A stretch of DNA of 64,000 nt from JASSUD01 sp031963415 (lineage in GTDB: Bacteria > Pseudomonadota > Gammaproteobacteria > Burkholderiales > Burkholderiaceae): assembly GCA_031963415.1 (NCBI GenBank), contig JASSUI010000001.1, forward strand, positions 2,790,001-2,854,000, read 5' to 3'. Below the pieces are notes generated by a model. The model had not been told where the DNA came from and ran no database searches. It saw only the letters and a program-made list of their open reading frames with translations. Shown here piece after piece: positions 24,712 to 34,231 of this stretch. How positions within the stretch are numbered: position 1 is the stretch's first letter; every line of letters begins with the position of its first letter. A program made the translations under genes and the position numbers.

Positions 24712-27120
24712 TTAATAGCCGTCTTTCTCTCGCTCAAGTCGCATGCCACCTTCAAGACGACGTGGCGTTTCACCACTCGGTTTCTCGCGGGCGATGCGCA
24801 TCACATTTGGATTAGTGCGCACTCGCCTTAATACCTTAGCTAAATGCACACGATCACTGACTTGGATGATAAAACGCAACATGCTCGATTCATGCGCGAA
24901 ATCTTGATCCATCGCAATATGCACAATATTCGCATCGGCAAAAGTAATATCCGCCGCCACCCGAGCAAATACACCTTTAGTTTTGCGCGCTAATATTTTT
25001 ATTGCCACATCAAATAGGCAACCTGGTTGGGATTCCCACGCCACATCGATCCATCGCTCTGGGTCACGTCGATGAATTCGCTGTGCCACGCGACAATCTG
25101 TGGTGTGAATCGCCATGCCCAAGCCAATACCGATATAACCCATAATATCGTCGCCTGGAATCGGTCGGCAGCAAGAAGAAAGTTGCACTGACATCCCTTC
25201 CGTGCCAGTAATAACGACAGGGGCAATCGTATTAATCGGCGGAGTCAGTTTCGCATGGCTTGTATGCGGCGTATCGTCAGTCGCTGTGTCGCGCCCGCTC
25301 ATTAATACTGCGATACGTTTGGCCATCACCGCAGCCACTTGACGCCCCAGCCCAATGTCAGCAAAAACCTCTTCTGCATCTTGATTGCCCGTCCATTGCA
25401 CGAGCTTATCCCACATTTCTGGTGTCACATCGGCTAACCCCAGGCCATAGCCTTTTAACGCGCGTTCAACTAACTGTTCGCCTAGCTGCACTGATTCGTT
25501 AAGTTGCATCGTTTTTAAATAATGCCGAATCGCAGCGCGTGCTTTGCCAGTGCGTACGAAACTAAGCCAACTTGGATTAGGTTTGGAATAAGGGGCAGTA
25601 ATAACTTCGACGATATCGCCGCTCTCTAATTTGGTGCGCAACGGCAGCAATTCATTATTGATTCTAACTGCCACACATTCATTGCCAAGATCACTGTGCA
25701 CCGCATAAGCAAAATCAAGCGCAGTGGAACCGAGTGGTAACGCCATAATTTTTGACTGCGGCGTAAAAACATACACGACGTCTGGAAAGATATCTGTCTT
25801 GACATGCTCAAGAAATTCGGTGGCGTCACCTGAGTTCGCCTGCATATCGAGTAATGACTTCAACCACTGGTGCGCGCGCTTTTCTACATCGTTCAAATCG
25901 TTATTGCTATTTTTATAAAGCCAATGCGCAGCGATTCCCGCTTCAGCAAGTTCATGCATTTTTCGGGTGCGAATTTGAAATTCAATCGGCGTGCCAAATG
26001 GTCCGACTAACGTCGTGTGCAAAGATTGATAACCATTCACTTTAGGAATAGCGATGTAGTCTTTAAATTTTCCAGGCACGGGTTTATACAACGAATGAAG
26101 CACGCCAAGCGTCAAATAACAGTCAGAAGGCAACTCAACGACGATACGAAAGCCGTAAAGATCGAGGACTTGCGAGAAAGATAATTGCTTATCGCGCATC
26201 TTTTTATAGATGCTATAAATCGTTTTTTCTCGGCCACTGACAGCGCAAGAAATTTTTGCTTCAGCAAGTGCATGTTGCACCGCTTGCAAAATCTTGCCAA
26301 CAACTTCACGACGGTTGCCACGTGCTGCTTTTACGGCTTTTTCAAGTGTTGCATAACGTCGCGGATAAAAATTTTCAAAGCTTGTATCTTGCAGCTCTCG
26401 ATAGGTGTTGTTAAGCCCAAGTCGATAAGCGATAGGGGCATAAATATCAATCGTTTCGCGCGCGACACGGCGCCGTTTCTCAGCAGGTACTGCATCGAGT
26501 GTGCGCATATTGTGCAGTCGATCAGCGAGCTTGATGAAGATCACTCTGACATCACGCGCCATCGCCAACAGCATCTTGCGAAAATTTTCCGCTTGCGCTT
26601 CTTCACGACTGCGAAATTCCATCTTGTCGAGTTTTGATAATCCATCGACAAGTTCAGCGACAGTTGGCCCAAAGCGTTCTGCTAATTCAGCTTTTGTCAC
26701 CCCCTGATCTTCAATCACATCATGCAGCAGCGCCGCCATAATGGCTTGCGCATCGAGCTTCCAATGCGCACAAATTTCAGCAACAGCAACAGGATGCGTA
26801 ATATAGGGTTCACCACTTTGTCGGTACTGACCCAGATGGGCTTGATCACCAAAATGAAAAGCCGCTTTGATCTCTCTGACTTCTGATTTTTTTAGATAGG
26901 TAGAAAGTGCAGTAACCAGTTTGGTAATAGAAACGACTTCATCTTTGCGCGGCTGCGCGGGTGTCGCCGTTGGCCGAAATAAATGTCGAAAAGAGTGCTC
27001 GAAAACAGCGTCAAAGTATTTACGCGCAACCGATTTTTTTTTAGGGGACGTATTAGATGGGCTAGCGTCAGAGGTAGACGCGGGTTCAGGATAGGAGGCG
27101 GACGAAGAATCAATATCCAT
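24712..27120 (-). CDS. spoT: Bifunctional (p)ppGpp synthetase/hydrolase of the RelA/SpoT family
   Basis: An 802-residue stringent-response enzyme that makes and degrades (p)ppGpp. From the N-terminus: a Ser/Pro-rich leader of about 65 residues; the HD hydrolase domain with intact YITHPVAVAEI, ALLHDVIED and FIKLADRLHNM; the synthetase domain with GREKTIYSIYKKM, LYGFRIVV and KFKDYIAIPKVNGYQSLHT; a TGS domain (VFTPQSKIMALPLGSTALDF); a CCRPIPGD zinc-finger region; and a C-terminal ACT domain. The intact HD motif argues for SpoT rather than hydrolase-dead RelA. The ATG at 27120 is chosen because GGAGG sits just upstream; an in-frame TTG at 27132 lies at that site. It follows rpoZ by 86 bp in the usual gmk-rpoZ-spoT order. 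Confidence 0.95.
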   Translation of the reverse strand: MDIDSSSASYPEPASTSDASPSNTSPKKKSVARKYFDAVFEHSFRHLFRPTATPAQPRKDEVVSITKLVTALSTYLKKSEVREIKAAFHFGDQAHLGQYRQSGEPYITHPVAVAEICAHWKLDAQAIMAALLHDVIEDQGVTKAELAERFGPTVAELVDGLSKLDKMEFRSREEAQAENFRKMLLAMARDVRVIFIKLADRLHNMRTLDAVPAEKRRRVARETIDIYAPIAYRLGLNNTYRELQDTSFENFYPRRYATLEKAVKAARGNRREVVGKILQAVQHALAEAKISCAVSGREKTIYSIYKKMRDKQLSFSQVLDLYGFRIVVELPSDCYLTLGVLHSLYKPVPGKFKDYIAIPKVNGYQSLHTTLVGPFGTPIEFQIRTRKMHELAEAGIAAHWLYKNSNNDLNDVEKRAHQWLKSLLDMQANSGDATEFLEHVKTDIFPDVVYVFTPQSKIMALPLGSTALDFAYAVHSDLGNECVAVRINNELLPLRTKLESGDIVEVITAPYSKPNPSWLSFVRTGKARAAIRHYLKTMQLNESVQLGEQLVERALKGYGLGLADVTPEMWDKLVQWTGNQDAEEVFADIGLGRQVAAVMAKRIAVLMSGRDTATDDTPHTSHAKLTPPINTIAPVVITGTEGMSVQLSSCCRPIPGDDIMGYIGIGLGMAIHTTDCRVAQRIHRRDPERWIDVAWESQPGCLFDVAIKILARKTKGVFARVAADITFADANIVHIAMDQDFAHESSMLRFIIQVSDRVHLAKVLRRVRTNPNVMRIAREKPSGETPRRLEGGMRLEREKDGY

Positions 27121-27206
27121 GTTCGCCTCCAATAAATAAGTGGTTTATCTTCTTGTGCAGCTTCTAAGCGCTGCTAAAAAACTAACGCTGCGCGAGGCAG
27201 ACTCAT

Positions 27207-27422
27207 TTAACTTGAAATTTTTTCCAGTACCTCAGCACCAACCTCGCCTTTTGCAATAGCACGTAATGCGCAAACGGGAGGCTTATTGCCATTTTTTGTG
27301 TCTGTATCAGCTGCAAACTGCCCTTTCATCAGGTAGTTACGGCAGTACACAGCTGCGATTAAAGCGACTTTAAAGTGATTGGGAATTTTTTCTAAACAAT
27401 CTTCGATAGTAATGCGGGCCAT
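27207..27422 (-). CDS. rpoZ: RNA polymerase omega subunit
   Basis: A 71-residue protein starting MARITIEDCLEKIPNHF, the conserved omega N-terminus, with CALRAIAKGEVGAEVL at the C-terminal end. Omega helps assemble the beta-prime subunit and forms part of a ppGpp site. The middle (AVYCRNYLMKGQFAADTD) is more divergent than I recall from free-living Burkholderia, where ALAATYRARQL is expected, consistent with faster evolution here. It is flanked by gmk and spoT, the normal order. Confidence 0.92.
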   Translation of the reverse strand: MARITIEDCLEKIPNHFKVALIAAVYCRNYLMKGQFAADTDTKNGNKPPVCALRAIAKGEVGAEVLEKISS

Positions 27423-27492
27423 AGTATTGGGAATCCATTCAAAATATATTGCTTATTCTAACGCAGAATTTGAGCGGCTATTCGTTGATGAG

Positions 27493-28167
27493 TTATTGCG
27501 CACGCGGCGCTGGATGAATTTCAAGTATAGCGAACAACTTAGCATGGCGTGCGCGTTGCGCGGCAAAACGCAGACGAGCGGCTGCCACAATCGTTTTTAA
27601 TTCGCTTAGCGCTTGCTCAAAATCTTCATTAATCACGACATAATCGCATTCACCTGCATGCGCCATTTCACCGCCTGCAGCAAGGATACGTCGTGTAATC
27701 ACGTTGGGTTCATCTTGTCCTCGCTGCCTCAATCGCGTTTCAAGCGCCTCTAGTGAAGGGGGCAAAATAAAGATGCTAATCGCATTGCAAAATTGTTTAC
27801 GTATTTGCTGTGCGCCTTGCCAGTCAATTTCTAACAACACATCACGCCCTTGTCTCATTTGCTCTGCAATCCACGCGCGTGATGTTGCATAGTAATTACC
27901 ATGCACTTCAGCATCTTCTAAAAATTCACCACGCTCACGTCGCGCCATAAAATCTTCAACACTGACAAAATGATAAGAACGTCCATCAATTTCATTAGAA
28001 CGACGCTCGCGCGTCGTGTACGAAACGGATAAACAAATTGTTTCGTCTTTAGCTAGCAATGCATTGACAAGGGTTGATTTGCCAGCGCCAGAAGGCGCGA
28101 CCACCATAAATAAATTGCCCGGGTAGTCACGGCCGGGACTTACGGTTGTAGAAAAAGAAGAATCCAT
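27493..28167 (-). CDS. gmk: Guanylate kinase
   Basis: Phosphorylates GMP to GDP with ATP. The P-loop is in MVVAPSGAGKSTLVNALL, followed by the GMP-binding SVSYTTRERRSNEIDGRSY and EHGNYYATS-like FLEDAEVHGNYYATS, then LLEIDWQGAQQI. From the ATG at 28167 the protein has 224 residues. A longer frame from 28212 would overlap the end of yicC by 38 bp and add 15 residues not expected for the family. The gap to yicC is then 7 bp, so it is co-transcribed with yicC, and rpoZ and spoT follow. Confidence 0.94.
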   Translation of the reverse strand: MDSSFSTTVSPGRDYPGNLFMVVAPSGAGKSTLVNALLAKDETICLSVSYTTRERRSNEIDGRSYHFVSVEDFMARRERGEFLEDAEVHGNYYATSRAWIAEQMRQGRDVLLEIDWQGAQQIRKQFCNAISIFILPPSLEALETRLRQRGQDEPNVITRRILAAGGEMAHAGECDYVVINEDFEQALSELKTIVAAARLRFAAQRARHAKLFAILEIHPAPRAQ

Positions 28168-28174
28168 ATTCAAG

Positions 28175-29167
28175 TTATTCAAGGTTTTGCACCTGTTCAC
28201 GCATTTGTTCAATTAACAATTTTAATTTCATCGAGGCGTCAGCTAGCTCAAGCGCACTGGCTTTTGAGCCTAGTGTATTCGCTTCACGGTTCAATTCCTG
28301 CATCATAAAGTCGAGTCGCTTACCTAGCCTGCCGCCTTTTTTCAATAGCTCTTGGGTCTCGCTTAAATGCGCAGATAAACGGGCTAGTTCTTCTGCCACA
28401 TCGATACGAACACCATACAATGTCACTTCTTGGCGAATACGTTCTGCCGCTTCTTCCTTTGAGATCAGCGACGGGGCGTTTTCTGACGCGGCAACACCCA
28501 GCGCTTCTCGCATACGCTCAAACACCTTTCCTTGGTAGCGTACAAGTAGCTGCGGGACAATAGGCAGCAGCTCCGCCACCATGCCTTGCATTTCATCCAC
28601 TGTATTGAGCAGGATAACTGCAAGGCGGGCGCCTTCGCGTAAGCGTGCTGCGAGCAAATCATCAAGCGCCTGTTGAGCACAGCCGAGCACCGCTGAGTGC
28701 AATTTTTCCACTTCATCGGATGAACGACTTTCAGCTAACACGCCCGGCCAACGTAGAATTTCATGCACGCGCAATGGCCGCGCGTTAGGTAACTTTTCAA
28801 GTACATGTTGCTGCAGCACAGCAAGTTGCTCAAGCCCGGCATGATTTAGCCTACCTACCGCATTGAGTAAGTCGTTACGCTGCAAGTTAATACGAACGTC
28901 CACTTTGCCACGGATTAATTTCGCTGCCAGCATAGCCCGTAACGCTGGTTCGCAAGCAGCAAGTTCTTCCGGCAAGCGAAAATGAAATTCAAGGAAGCGT
29001 GAATTAACTGTGCGCAATTCAACTGCGATATTGACTGCTTTATTTCCCGTTTGCTGCGTAACTGTATGGGCTGTCTGATCAACGCCGACAGGGGTTGCAG
29101 CAAATTCGCAACTGGCACTAGCGTAGCCCGTCATGCTGTAGACCGAGAGTTTTTCTTGTTTTATCAC
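28175..29167 (-). CDS. yicC: YicC-family endoribonuclease
   Basis: About 330 residues of the YicC/YloC family, which in E. coli is an endoribonuclease acting on small RNA and mRNA. The N-terminus YSMTGYASA is diagnostic. The middle has VELRTVNSRFLEFHFRLPE and the C-terminus GKRLDFMMQELNREANTLGSKA, the most conserved part. I choose GTG at 29167 because AAGGAG lies five bases before it; TTG at 29170 is equally in frame. It is the first gene of the yicC-gmk-rpoZ-spoT unit and diverges from rph. Confidence 0.92.
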   Translation of the reverse strand: MIKQEKLSVYSMTGYASASCEFAATPVGVDQTAHTVTQQTGNKAVNIAVELRTVNSRFLEFHFRLPEELAACEPALRAMLAAKLIRGKVDVRINLQRNDLLNAVGRLNHAGLEQLAVLQQHVLEKLPNARPLRVHEILRWPGVLAESRSSDEVEKLHSAVLGCAQQALDDLLAARLREGARLAVILLNTVDEMQGMVAELLPIVPQLLVRYQGKVFERMREALGVAASENAPSLISKEEAAERIRQEVTLYGVRIDVAEELARLSAHLSETQELLKKGGRLGKRLDFMMQELNREANTLGSKASALELADASMKLKLLIEQMREQVQNLE

Positions 29168-29320
29168 CAAGGCTCCTTACATTTTTTTATTACACTATGT
29201 TGCGAATACCTATTTTCTCTGATGTATAAATAATCTCGCAGAATTATCGCATTTTGCATGCGCCTCACCTGCTGCCCCAATTTTCCACTAATATCGCATG
29301 CTGTTCATGATTAAATGTTG

Positions 29321-29465
29321 AGGATCTGCTTACCAATCGCCTAAAAAACCATGTTCCAGAATCGGAGGGGATTCGTAAACCACATGTACGTTTAGTACAC
29401 TCCGACTCCTTTGCTCTGTCTTTCTCTGGTTAACAATTTTTTAGACTATTTGTAGATAGCTTCTA
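29321..29465. repeat. Palindromic intergenic element, copy e
   Basis: About 145 bp between the divergent yicC and rph genes. The ends are imperfect inverted repeats (AATCGCCTAAAAAACCA on the left, AATTTTTTAGACTATTTG on the right), and the centre ACATGTACGTTTAGTACACT is shared with the elements at 41700 and 55008. It probably overlaps or displaces the native promoter region. Confidence 0.65.
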
Positions 29466-29523
29466 CAGAAGTCTCTCGAGCCAGACCGGTCAACCTTTCA
29501 TTGCTTTTTAGTTTTATTTTCTG

Positions 29524-30252
29524 ATGAATTACCCTTTATTGCGGCCTAGTGGCCGCCAACCTAATCAGCTGCGAGAAATTCGCATCACGCGCAATTACAC
29601 CAAATATGCGGAAGGCTCGGTTTTGCTCGAATGTGGCCACACAAAAATTATCTGCACGGCTAGCATTGTTGAAGGCGCGCCTAAATTTTTACAGAACACG
29701 AATCAAGGCTGGCTCACTGCCGAATATGGAATGCTCCCGCGTGCCACGCATACCCGTAATACCCGTGAAGCTGCACAAGGCAAACAAAGTGGACGCACGC
29801 AGGAAATTCAACGCTTGATTGGACGTGCATTGCGTATGGCGTTTGATCTGGAAAAATTTGGCTCACGCACGCTACATATCGATTGCGATGTGATTCAAGC
29901 TGACGGTGGCACACGCACAGCGAGTATCACCGGCGCGTTTATCGCCGCGTATGATGCACTGAGTAAAATTTTTACCGTCGATGCCAGTCCGCTACCGCTC
30001 AAAAGTTTTGTTGCGGCCGTATCGGTAGGCATGCTTCATGGTAGTCCTGTGCTCGATCTTGATTACGAAGAAGACTCGCAATGCGACACGGATATGAACG
30101 TGGTGATGACAAGTGAAGGTGATTTGGTCGAAATTCAAGGTACTGCGGAAGGCAAACCCTTTTCACGCGAGCAGATGAATCAGCTACTCGATTTAGCACA
30201 GTCAGGTATTGGCGAATTGATCACAAAACAAAAACAAGCATTAGGTCTTTAG
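29524..30252 (+). CDS. rph: Ribonuclease PH
   Basis: A 242-residue phosphorolytic 3' exoribonuclease that trims tRNA 3' ends. It has the canonical start RPSGRQPNQLREIRITRNY, then EGSVLLECGHTKIICTAS, GWLTAEYGMLPRATHTRN, RTLHIDCDVIQADGGTRTASI and DLDYEEDSQCDTDMNVVM; phosphate-binding arginines and the DxD metal motif are intact. The stop codon TAG is formed at the junction with a palindromic element (TTA then G). It is followed by rdgB, the usual neighbour. Confidence 0.96.
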   Translation: MNYPLLRPSGRQPNQLREIRITRNYTKYAEGSVLLECGHTKIICTASIVEGAPKFLQNTNQGWLTAEYGMLPRATHTRNTREAAQGKQSGRTQEIQRLIGRALRMAFDLEKFGSRTLHIDCDVIQADGGTRTASITGAFIAAYDALSKIFTVDASPLPLKSFVAAVSVGMLHGSPVLDLDYEEDSQCDTDMNVVMTSEGDLVEIQGTAEGKPFSREQMNQLLDLAQSGIGELITKQKQALGL

Positions 30253-30345
30253 AAGTTATTTAAGGTTTTCCCGGTGCCCTTGCACCGTTTTGCCGTCCGC
30301 TTTGTACTGTCTACGGCAGCGCAAAGCCGCCAAGAAAACCCTACA
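30253..30345. repeat. Palindromic intergenic element, copy b
   Basis: Follows the rph stop directly. It shares TTGCCGTCCGCTTTGTACTG and nearby sequence with the element at 2399-2501, and has GGTTTTC/GAAAACC inverted arms near its ends. It separates rph from rdgB and would give a spurious N-terminal extension to rdgB if read through. Confidence 0.6.
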
Positions 30346-30399
30346 CAAATTTTAGAAAGCAGTCACTCGTTTTTATCTAGAAAGTCGTTACTCACTTTA

Positions 30400-31059
30400 A
30401 TGAATATGCCGCCCTCTTCTGATTCTTTTACTCCAGCGCCTGATGCTCTACGCCAAGTCGTGCTCGCTTCGCATAATGCAGGCAAGCTGCGCGAATTTGC
30501 TGCTTTGCTTGCGCCTGTTGGCATTGAGCTTATCGCACAAGATCAGCTTGGTATACCCAGTGCAGATGAACCCTATCTGACCTTCGTCGAAAATGCGCTA
30601 GCTAAAGCTCGACATGCATCACGAGCCAGCGGGTTACCCAGTTTGGCTGATGATTCTGGTCTGTGTGTAGACGCTTTGGCAGGCGCACCTGGAATTCATT
30701 CAGCACGTTGGGCGCAGATGGAAGAAGCACTAACAGAAGGTGAAACAGCCGATCTTGCGAACCTTAAACTGTTATTAGCTAAACTTGATCAACAACCCAA
30801 CCGACGCGCCCATTACATGTGCGTGCTAGTTTTTATCAGACACGCTGATGATCCAGCGCCGATCATTGTCGAAGGACGCTGGTATGGCACTATCACGCAT
30901 TCACCCCGTGGGGAAAATGGTTTCGGTTATGACCCCGTTTTTTATCTAGCTGAATTTGACAAAACAGCAGCTGAACTTGAGGTGGCAGTAAAAAATAAAT
31001 ATAGCCATCGCGCGTTAGCTTTCAGTCAATTGTTAGAACGCCTAAAAAGCAACGGCTAG
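30400..31059 (+). CDS. rdgB: RdgB/HAM1 non-canonical purine NTP pyrophosphatase
   Basis: Hydrolyses dITP, ITP and XTP to monophosphates, keeping deaminated purines out of nucleic acids. From the ATG at 30400 it has 219 residues: VVLASHNAGKLREFAALL (nucleotide-binding SxNxxK), SLADDSGLCVDALAGAPG, SARWA and ENGFGYDPVFYL. The frame is open back to 30274, but that part is palindromic-repeat DNA, so the upstream start is rejected. In many proteobacteria rdgB is directly followed by hemW; here hemW is 11 kb away. Confidence 0.94.
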   Translation: MNMPPSSDSFTPAPDALRQVVLASHNAGKLREFAALLAPVGIELIAQDQLGIPSADEPYLTFVENALAKARHASRASGLPSLADDSGLCVDALAGAPGIHSARWAQMEEALTEGETADLANLKLLLAKLDQQPNRRAHYMCVLVFIRHADDPAPIIVEGRWYGTITHSPRGENGFGYDPVFYLAEFDKTAAELEVAVKNKYSHRALAFSQLLERLKSNG

Positions 31060-31197
31060 AAACCCTTTCTGAGTCATAAAAAGGAGAGGCTCAGAGGTAA
31101 TCGAATAATATTTTGGGGCGCCTTCGTCACCTCAATCTACGAACTGACGCAGCACCATAGACTGCATAAAAAAAATAAATTTGTAGGAGACTTTTCA

Positions 31198-32463
31198 ATG
31201 AAAAAATGGCTTGTTGCGCTAAGCACGCTGGCTGCCTTTACGCATACTGCTTTTGCGAAAAGCAATTTTGCTGTCTTTGGGGTGATCGACACTGGCCTAG
31301 ATTACACAAGTAACGCCCAAGCAGAGACAACGCCTACACCTGGTACGCCAGGTGTTCCAGCACGTATTGGCGCGTCGCAGATCAATCTAAGTGGCGTCAT
31401 GCATGGCAGCCGCCTAGGGTTACGTGGGACACAGGAACTCAGCCAAGGATGGAAAGCTGTTTTCCTGTTAGAAAATGGCTTTGAGGTCAATGATGGCCGA
31501 CGTCTACAAAACGATAGATTATTTGGTCGACAAGTTTATGGGGGCCTACAAAACGATCTCGGGACAGCCACTATTGGGCGTCAATATGATTCTATGGTCG
31601 ATTTTCTCGGCCCCTTAGCTGCGGGCAATAAATGGACAGGAGGTATTGCAACCCATATAGGGGATTTGGATAACCTAAATAATAGTCGGCGCGTTAATCG
31701 CGCGATTAAATACACAAGCGTTAACCATAATGGCCTGACCTTTGGAGGACTATACAGCCTTGGCGGCGTGCCCGGCTCTCCGACTAAAAACCAAATTTGG
31801 TCAGCGGGTGCGAGCTATGCAAACGGGCCTCTCAATTTAGCTGCCGCTTATCTCAATATAAGAAATCCGAATCTTTCCTTCTATGAAGTGAATGCCAGTG
31901 GTGACGGAAACAATCTAGGTAAAGCGACTCCCTCCTCATTAGATATCAACCCTTCTTATGCCGGCTATGCTTCTGCGCGTACGCTACAAATTATGGGGAT
32001 AGGCAGTACTTATGCGTTTGGTAAATTTATTGCTGGTTTGCTTTATACCAATGTTCAATTTAAGAACCTGAATGATAGCGAGAGCGGCCCCCTCGCCACG
32101 ACTAACCCAAATGGCTATAGAGGCAATGTCACATTTAATAACTTGGAGGCAAGTCTAGCCTATCGTTTTACTCCTCAGTTGGGCGGTATGGTTGCTTATA
32201 ATTATTTTAAAAGTGGGCATGTAACAGGCCGTTCGCCAAGCACGCAAGCCACTTTTACAACGGGGGCGACTTATCATCAAGTCAACTTAGGTTTGAATTA
32301 CTTAATTTTGAAAGGCACCGACGTTTACTGGCTCACCGCATATCAACATGCGAGTGGCATTGACTCAACAGGTCAACGCGCAGTGTCTGCGATTATGGGA
32401 GTCAGACCATCCAACGCAAATCATCAAGTTGTCATGCGGATCGGTTTACGTCACAGATTCTAA
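31198..32463 (+). CDS. Gram-negative general porin (Burkholderia type)
   Basis: A 421-residue outer-membrane trimeric porin. The signal peptide MKKWLVALSTLAAFTHTAFA is followed by KSNFAVFGVIDTGLDY, the first beta strand of the Burkholderia/Neisseria porin family. It has GLRGTQELSQGWKAVFLLENGF and RLFGRQVYGGLQNDLGTATIGRQ in the first quarter and ends in RIGLRHRF, with the terminal phenylalanine needed for BAM-mediated insertion. A GGAGA site precedes the ATG. A bidirectional hairpin terminator lies 175 bp downstream. It is the first gene of the accessory segment between rdgB and hemW. Confidence 0.93.
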   Translation: MKKWLVALSTLAAFTHTAFAKSNFAVFGVIDTGLDYTSNAQAETTPTPGTPGVPARIGASQINLSGVMHGSRLGLRGTQELSQGWKAVFLLENGFEVNDGRRLQNDRLFGRQVYGGLQNDLGTATIGRQYDSMVDFLGPLAAGNKWTGGIATHIGDLDNLNNSRRVNRAIKYTSVNHNGLTFGGLYSLGGVPGSPTKNQIWSAGASYANGPLNLAAAYLNIRNPNLSFYEVNASGDGNNLGKATPSSLDINPSYAGYASARTLQIMGIGSTYAFGKFIAGLLYTNVQFKNLNDSESGPLATTNPNGYRGNVTFNNLEASLAYRFTPQLGGMVAYNYFKSGHVTGRSPSTQATFTTGATYHQVNLGLNYLILKGTDVYWLTAYQHASGIDSTGQRAVSAIMGVRPSNANHQVVMRIGLRHRF

Positions 32464-32637
32464 GAATTGGTTCGGAGTTTTTTTAAAAAGCCGTTAGTTT
32501 ATTTATTTAAGGCAGACGAACGGCAGCGCAACAACCTCTGTTGCAATAAGTAACGACGAGGATTCCTGCTACCTTCTGCCTTGACTCAAGCGTTTCTATG
32601 AAAGTTGCACCGTTCTGTTTATCTACTCATAAAGAAA

Positions 32638-32678
32638 CACCCTAAAAAATTTGGATCAATATCCAATTTTTTAGGGTG
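32638..32678. terminator. Bidirectional hairpin terminator
   Basis: Long stem CACCCTAAAAAATTTGGAT/ATCCAATTTTTTAGGGTG with a 4-base loop. A run of A on the left arm and T on the right arm lets it act for the convergent porin gene (plus) and the Rpn-like gene (minus). Confidence 0.65.
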
Positions 32679-32729
32679 CCTTCGCTATAAAAATTTCGGC
32701 CGAGTTATAACTTTTCGCCGTCTAAAGAT

Positions 32730-33668
32730 TTACTGAATAGTAGGATTGACTTGAATATTTTGACTTTGAGCCAAAGTAATAATCTGCTCTTGAGCTAGAC
32801 CAGTTACGTTAGAGATCAAATCCATTGCTAGATGATTTTCTAACATTTTTATAGCGACTACTTGCAAACTTTGCTGCAAACCTTCTTGTATTCCCTCTCG
32901 CCTACCTTTTTGTTTAAGTAGCTGCGCTAGTGTTGCCATGGGTTCCTCATATTGCTTTGTGTGTTCTGTAACCAGGTCCAGAAATGCGCCGTCATCATCA
33001 CATCTGCCTTTTTCGGTCAAATATTGCAAAAGTATATTCATCTTGTCAACCGACGGCGGATAGTCGACGAGTAACGGTAAAATCTCTCTAAAAATAGTCG
33101 AAATCTCGCGTATATGGATATGCTTCATCACCGTTTCAAAAACCGCTGCTCGCTGATGCTTGCGCAACGTTTCATCTGGTGTAACGGTTAAATCAATTAA
33201 ACGTATCTGCGCAGGAAAAATTTTTTTAGCAAGTTCTGGGCGCTCAAAACAGTCAATGATATCGGTTGAAAAAGGATAGGGGCTCTTCTTTCCTTGGTAA
33301 AACAATAGCGGCACGACTGTCGGTAATTTTTTTCCACGCTTTTGCTCAATATGACGACGCATCGCGTCTAATTGATATTCCAATATTCTAAATGGCATCA
33401 ATTCATCAGGAACATGCTGATGTTCAATGAGCATATAGGCATAAATAGTTGCGCCTTTTTCTCTGCCTTTTACACTATACAAAATATCTGAGAATCGTTG
33501 ACGTAGCTTAGCGCTAATAAATGAAGTGTTTTCAAGTCGTAAAGTAGACATATTGCACTGCGCAAGTAAAGCAGGTTCTAAATAAGCCTGCAAAAAATCT
33601 CGCGCAACATGAATATCCGTCATGAAGCTGCGAAAAAAAGCGTCATGCGACTGCGTAACTTGGCTCAT
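32730..33668 (-). CDS. Rpn/YhgA-like PD-(D/E)XK nuclease (transposase_31 family)
   Basis: A 312-residue protein of the recombination-promoting nuclease family. The N-terminal SQVTQSHDAFFRSFMTD is the family entry motif. The nuclease core shows RFSDILYS (D61) and YAYMLIEHQ (E82, Q84), the separated acidic residues of the PD-(D/E)XK fold, followed by PFRILEYQ and LPTVVPLLFYQG. The C-terminal KGRREGIQEG and an oligomerisation-like helix are typical. Known members cut DNA and promote RecA-independent recombination in vivo, and they are abundant in intracellular bacteria. It is a single gene on the minus strand with no mobile-element ends seen. Confidence 0.87.
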   Translation of the reverse strand: MSQVTQSHDAFFRSFMTDIHVARDFLQAYLEPALLAQCNMSTLRLENTSFISAKLRQRFSDILYSVKGREKGATIYAYMLIEHQHVPDELMPFRILEYQLDAMRRHIEQKRGKKLPTVVPLLFYQGKKSPYPFSTDIIDCFERPELAKKIFPAQIRLIDLTVTPDETLRKHQRAAVFETVMKHIHIREISTIFREILPLLVDYPPSVDKMNILLQYLTEKGRCDDDGAFLDLVTEHTKQYEEPMATLAQLLKQKGRREGIQEGLQQSLQVVAIKMLENHLAMDLISNVTGLAQEQIITLAQSQNIQVNPTIQ

Positions 33669-33960
33669 TCGGCTTTATCTTGATTGAAAAGCGCAACGCG
33701 TAAAAGCGTTACGCTGGCTATTTAAGCTAGAAGATAAAAACGAATAAAAACCTATTTACGATCTTTTAAAAAGTCAGCCGATTGGCTAAACCAGAAAGAC
33801 AAAACACGGAAACCAAACAGAGTTTCACATACAGCCTTTTTAGCTATACATAAAACCGTTGGTGTTGTCTTGGATCAATCAGATGAGCATGTCAGGTGGG
33901 TTGGATAAGTGTGGAAATCTGAATATTTTGTATCCATCCCCACGTTTTCTGAACGGCTAC

Positions 33961-34098
33961 TTTCACTTTGTTGCTAGGACATTTCGTATCGAGCAATTGC
34001 TTTCCGAGCATGGTAACAAGTTCTACTACCGATAAATTTACGAAACACTGATCCTAAACTGAGCAATTACCCTCTTTCAAATTTTTCCGCGTGTTGAG
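33961..34098 (-). pseudogene. 3' fragment of a SKWP-like repeat gene; left copy of a 138-bp direct repeat
   Basis: Matches 40324-40461 with about 8 differences in 138 bp, in the same orientation. In the intact gene this DNA encodes the C-terminal end (LLSLGSVFRKFIGSK and CYHARKAIARYEM). Here the reading frame contains an internal TAA where the other copy has CAA. It lies 134 bp before the NACHT-WD40 gene, so that gene is bracketed by the two copies. Confidence 0.85.
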
Positions 34099-34231
34099 CG
34101 CGACGCAGGTTAGGTACGAGCCTCAATAAAATCCCTTCGTCTTACCTTTTTCGATTGATATCTTATTCAGGACTTCCCTTTATATCTGAATCTCATCATT
34201 TACTGTAAAACATTAAAAAGACAAATACAGA

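Noticed and set aside
30274..30399. 42-residue N-terminal extension of RdgB
   Set aside because: The DNA is mostly the palindromic repeat shared with 2399-2501; the conserved protein begins after 30400.
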